A stretch of DNA of 5,975 nucleotides, from the NCBI GenBank assembly GCA_023424585.1, contig JAFADT010000381.1:1-5975 (forward strand), written 5' to 3'. The translations under genes and the position numbers were made by a program. How positions within the stretch are numbered: position 1 is the first letter of the stretch; each line of letters begins with the position of its first letter. Positions 5,933-5,975 of this stretch are shown piece by piece. The notes under the pieces are model-generated. The model did not search any database and was not told where the DNA came from. It saw only the letters and a program-made list of their open reading frames with translations. The DNA is from Pseudomonadota bacterium (GTDB lineage: Bacteria > Myxococcota > Myxococcia > Myxococcales > Myxococcaceae).

Positions 5933-5943
5933 ATTCCTGGAAT
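5933..5943. repeat. 11-base palindrome ahead of the last gene
   Basis: ATTCC-T-GGAAT (5933-5943) is a perfect palindrome with a single central base, ending eight bases before the ATG at 5952. It lies where a repressor could block transcription or ribosome entry. Its ATTCCTG core also occurs in the right arm (4660-4666) of the dyad between the divergent genes. The rest of 5794-5951 contains no gene and no clear promoter hexamer pair. Confidence 0.3.
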
Positions 5944-5951
5944 TGTACATC

Positions 5952-5975
5952 ATGACCGTCCGCGCCCCGTCCACC
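5952..5975 (+). CDS. Start of an unidentified gene (partial, cut by window end)
   Basis: An ATG at 5952 opens a frame reading MTVRAPST to the window edge. Every codon after the ATG ends in G or C, and the composition changes abruptly from the A/T-richer upstream DNA, as expected at a gene start in this genome. A GGA at 5939-5941 lies about 10 bases ahead, a weak ribosome-binding site. Eight codons are too few to suggest a product. Confidence 0.5.

Overview
The window is very GC-rich DNA with near-total G/C at third codon positions inside genes. It carries an orphan chemoreceptor and a receiver-first histidine kinase. This combination suggests a delta-proteobacterial soil predator of the Myxococcus/Corallococcus type; the assignment is inferred from composition and gene style, not from a marker gene. 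No rRNA, tRNA, CRISPR array, transposase or integrase is visible, and no gene-free stretch exceeds about 200 bases.

Layout, left to right. (1) The 3' end of an unidentified + strand gene (1-153) converges on, and overlaps by 53 bases, a - strand methyl-accepting chemotaxis protein (101-1633). (2) A 184-base gap with a weak promoter candidate separates this from a - strand two-domain protein (1818-3002). Its N-terminal domain is a dienelactone-hydrolase-type alpha/beta hydrolase whose nucleophile position is glycine. Its C-terminal domain is SnoaL/NTF2-like. (3) A 200-base, relatively AT-rich gap holds an extended -10 promoter for that gene and a perfect 7-bp hairpin just past the next gene. 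(4) A - strand cytoplasmic receiver-histidine kinase follows (3204 to about 4589). It has no in-frame ATG ahead of its receiver domain. (5) Across a short divergent intergenic region with a perfect 10-bp inverted repeat lies a + strand ornithine cyclodeaminase/mu-crystallin family protein (4690-5793). (6) A 158-base intergenic stretch with a hairpin and a small palindrome leads to the first eight codons of another + strand gene (5952-5975), cut by the window edge.

The genes do not form one obvious pathway. The three - strand genes are separated by gaps of about 180-200 bases with their own promoter candidates, so they are probably transcribed separately. The only arrangement that suggests joint control is the divergent kinase/cyclodeaminase pair, which shares the 10-bp dyad and a self-complementary TTGCAA element. 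The best leads for unusual biology are the hydrolase-like protein lacking its nucleophile, the cyclodeaminase homologue with altered substrate-pocket residues, and the dyad between the divergent genes. I see no convincing complete novel system.
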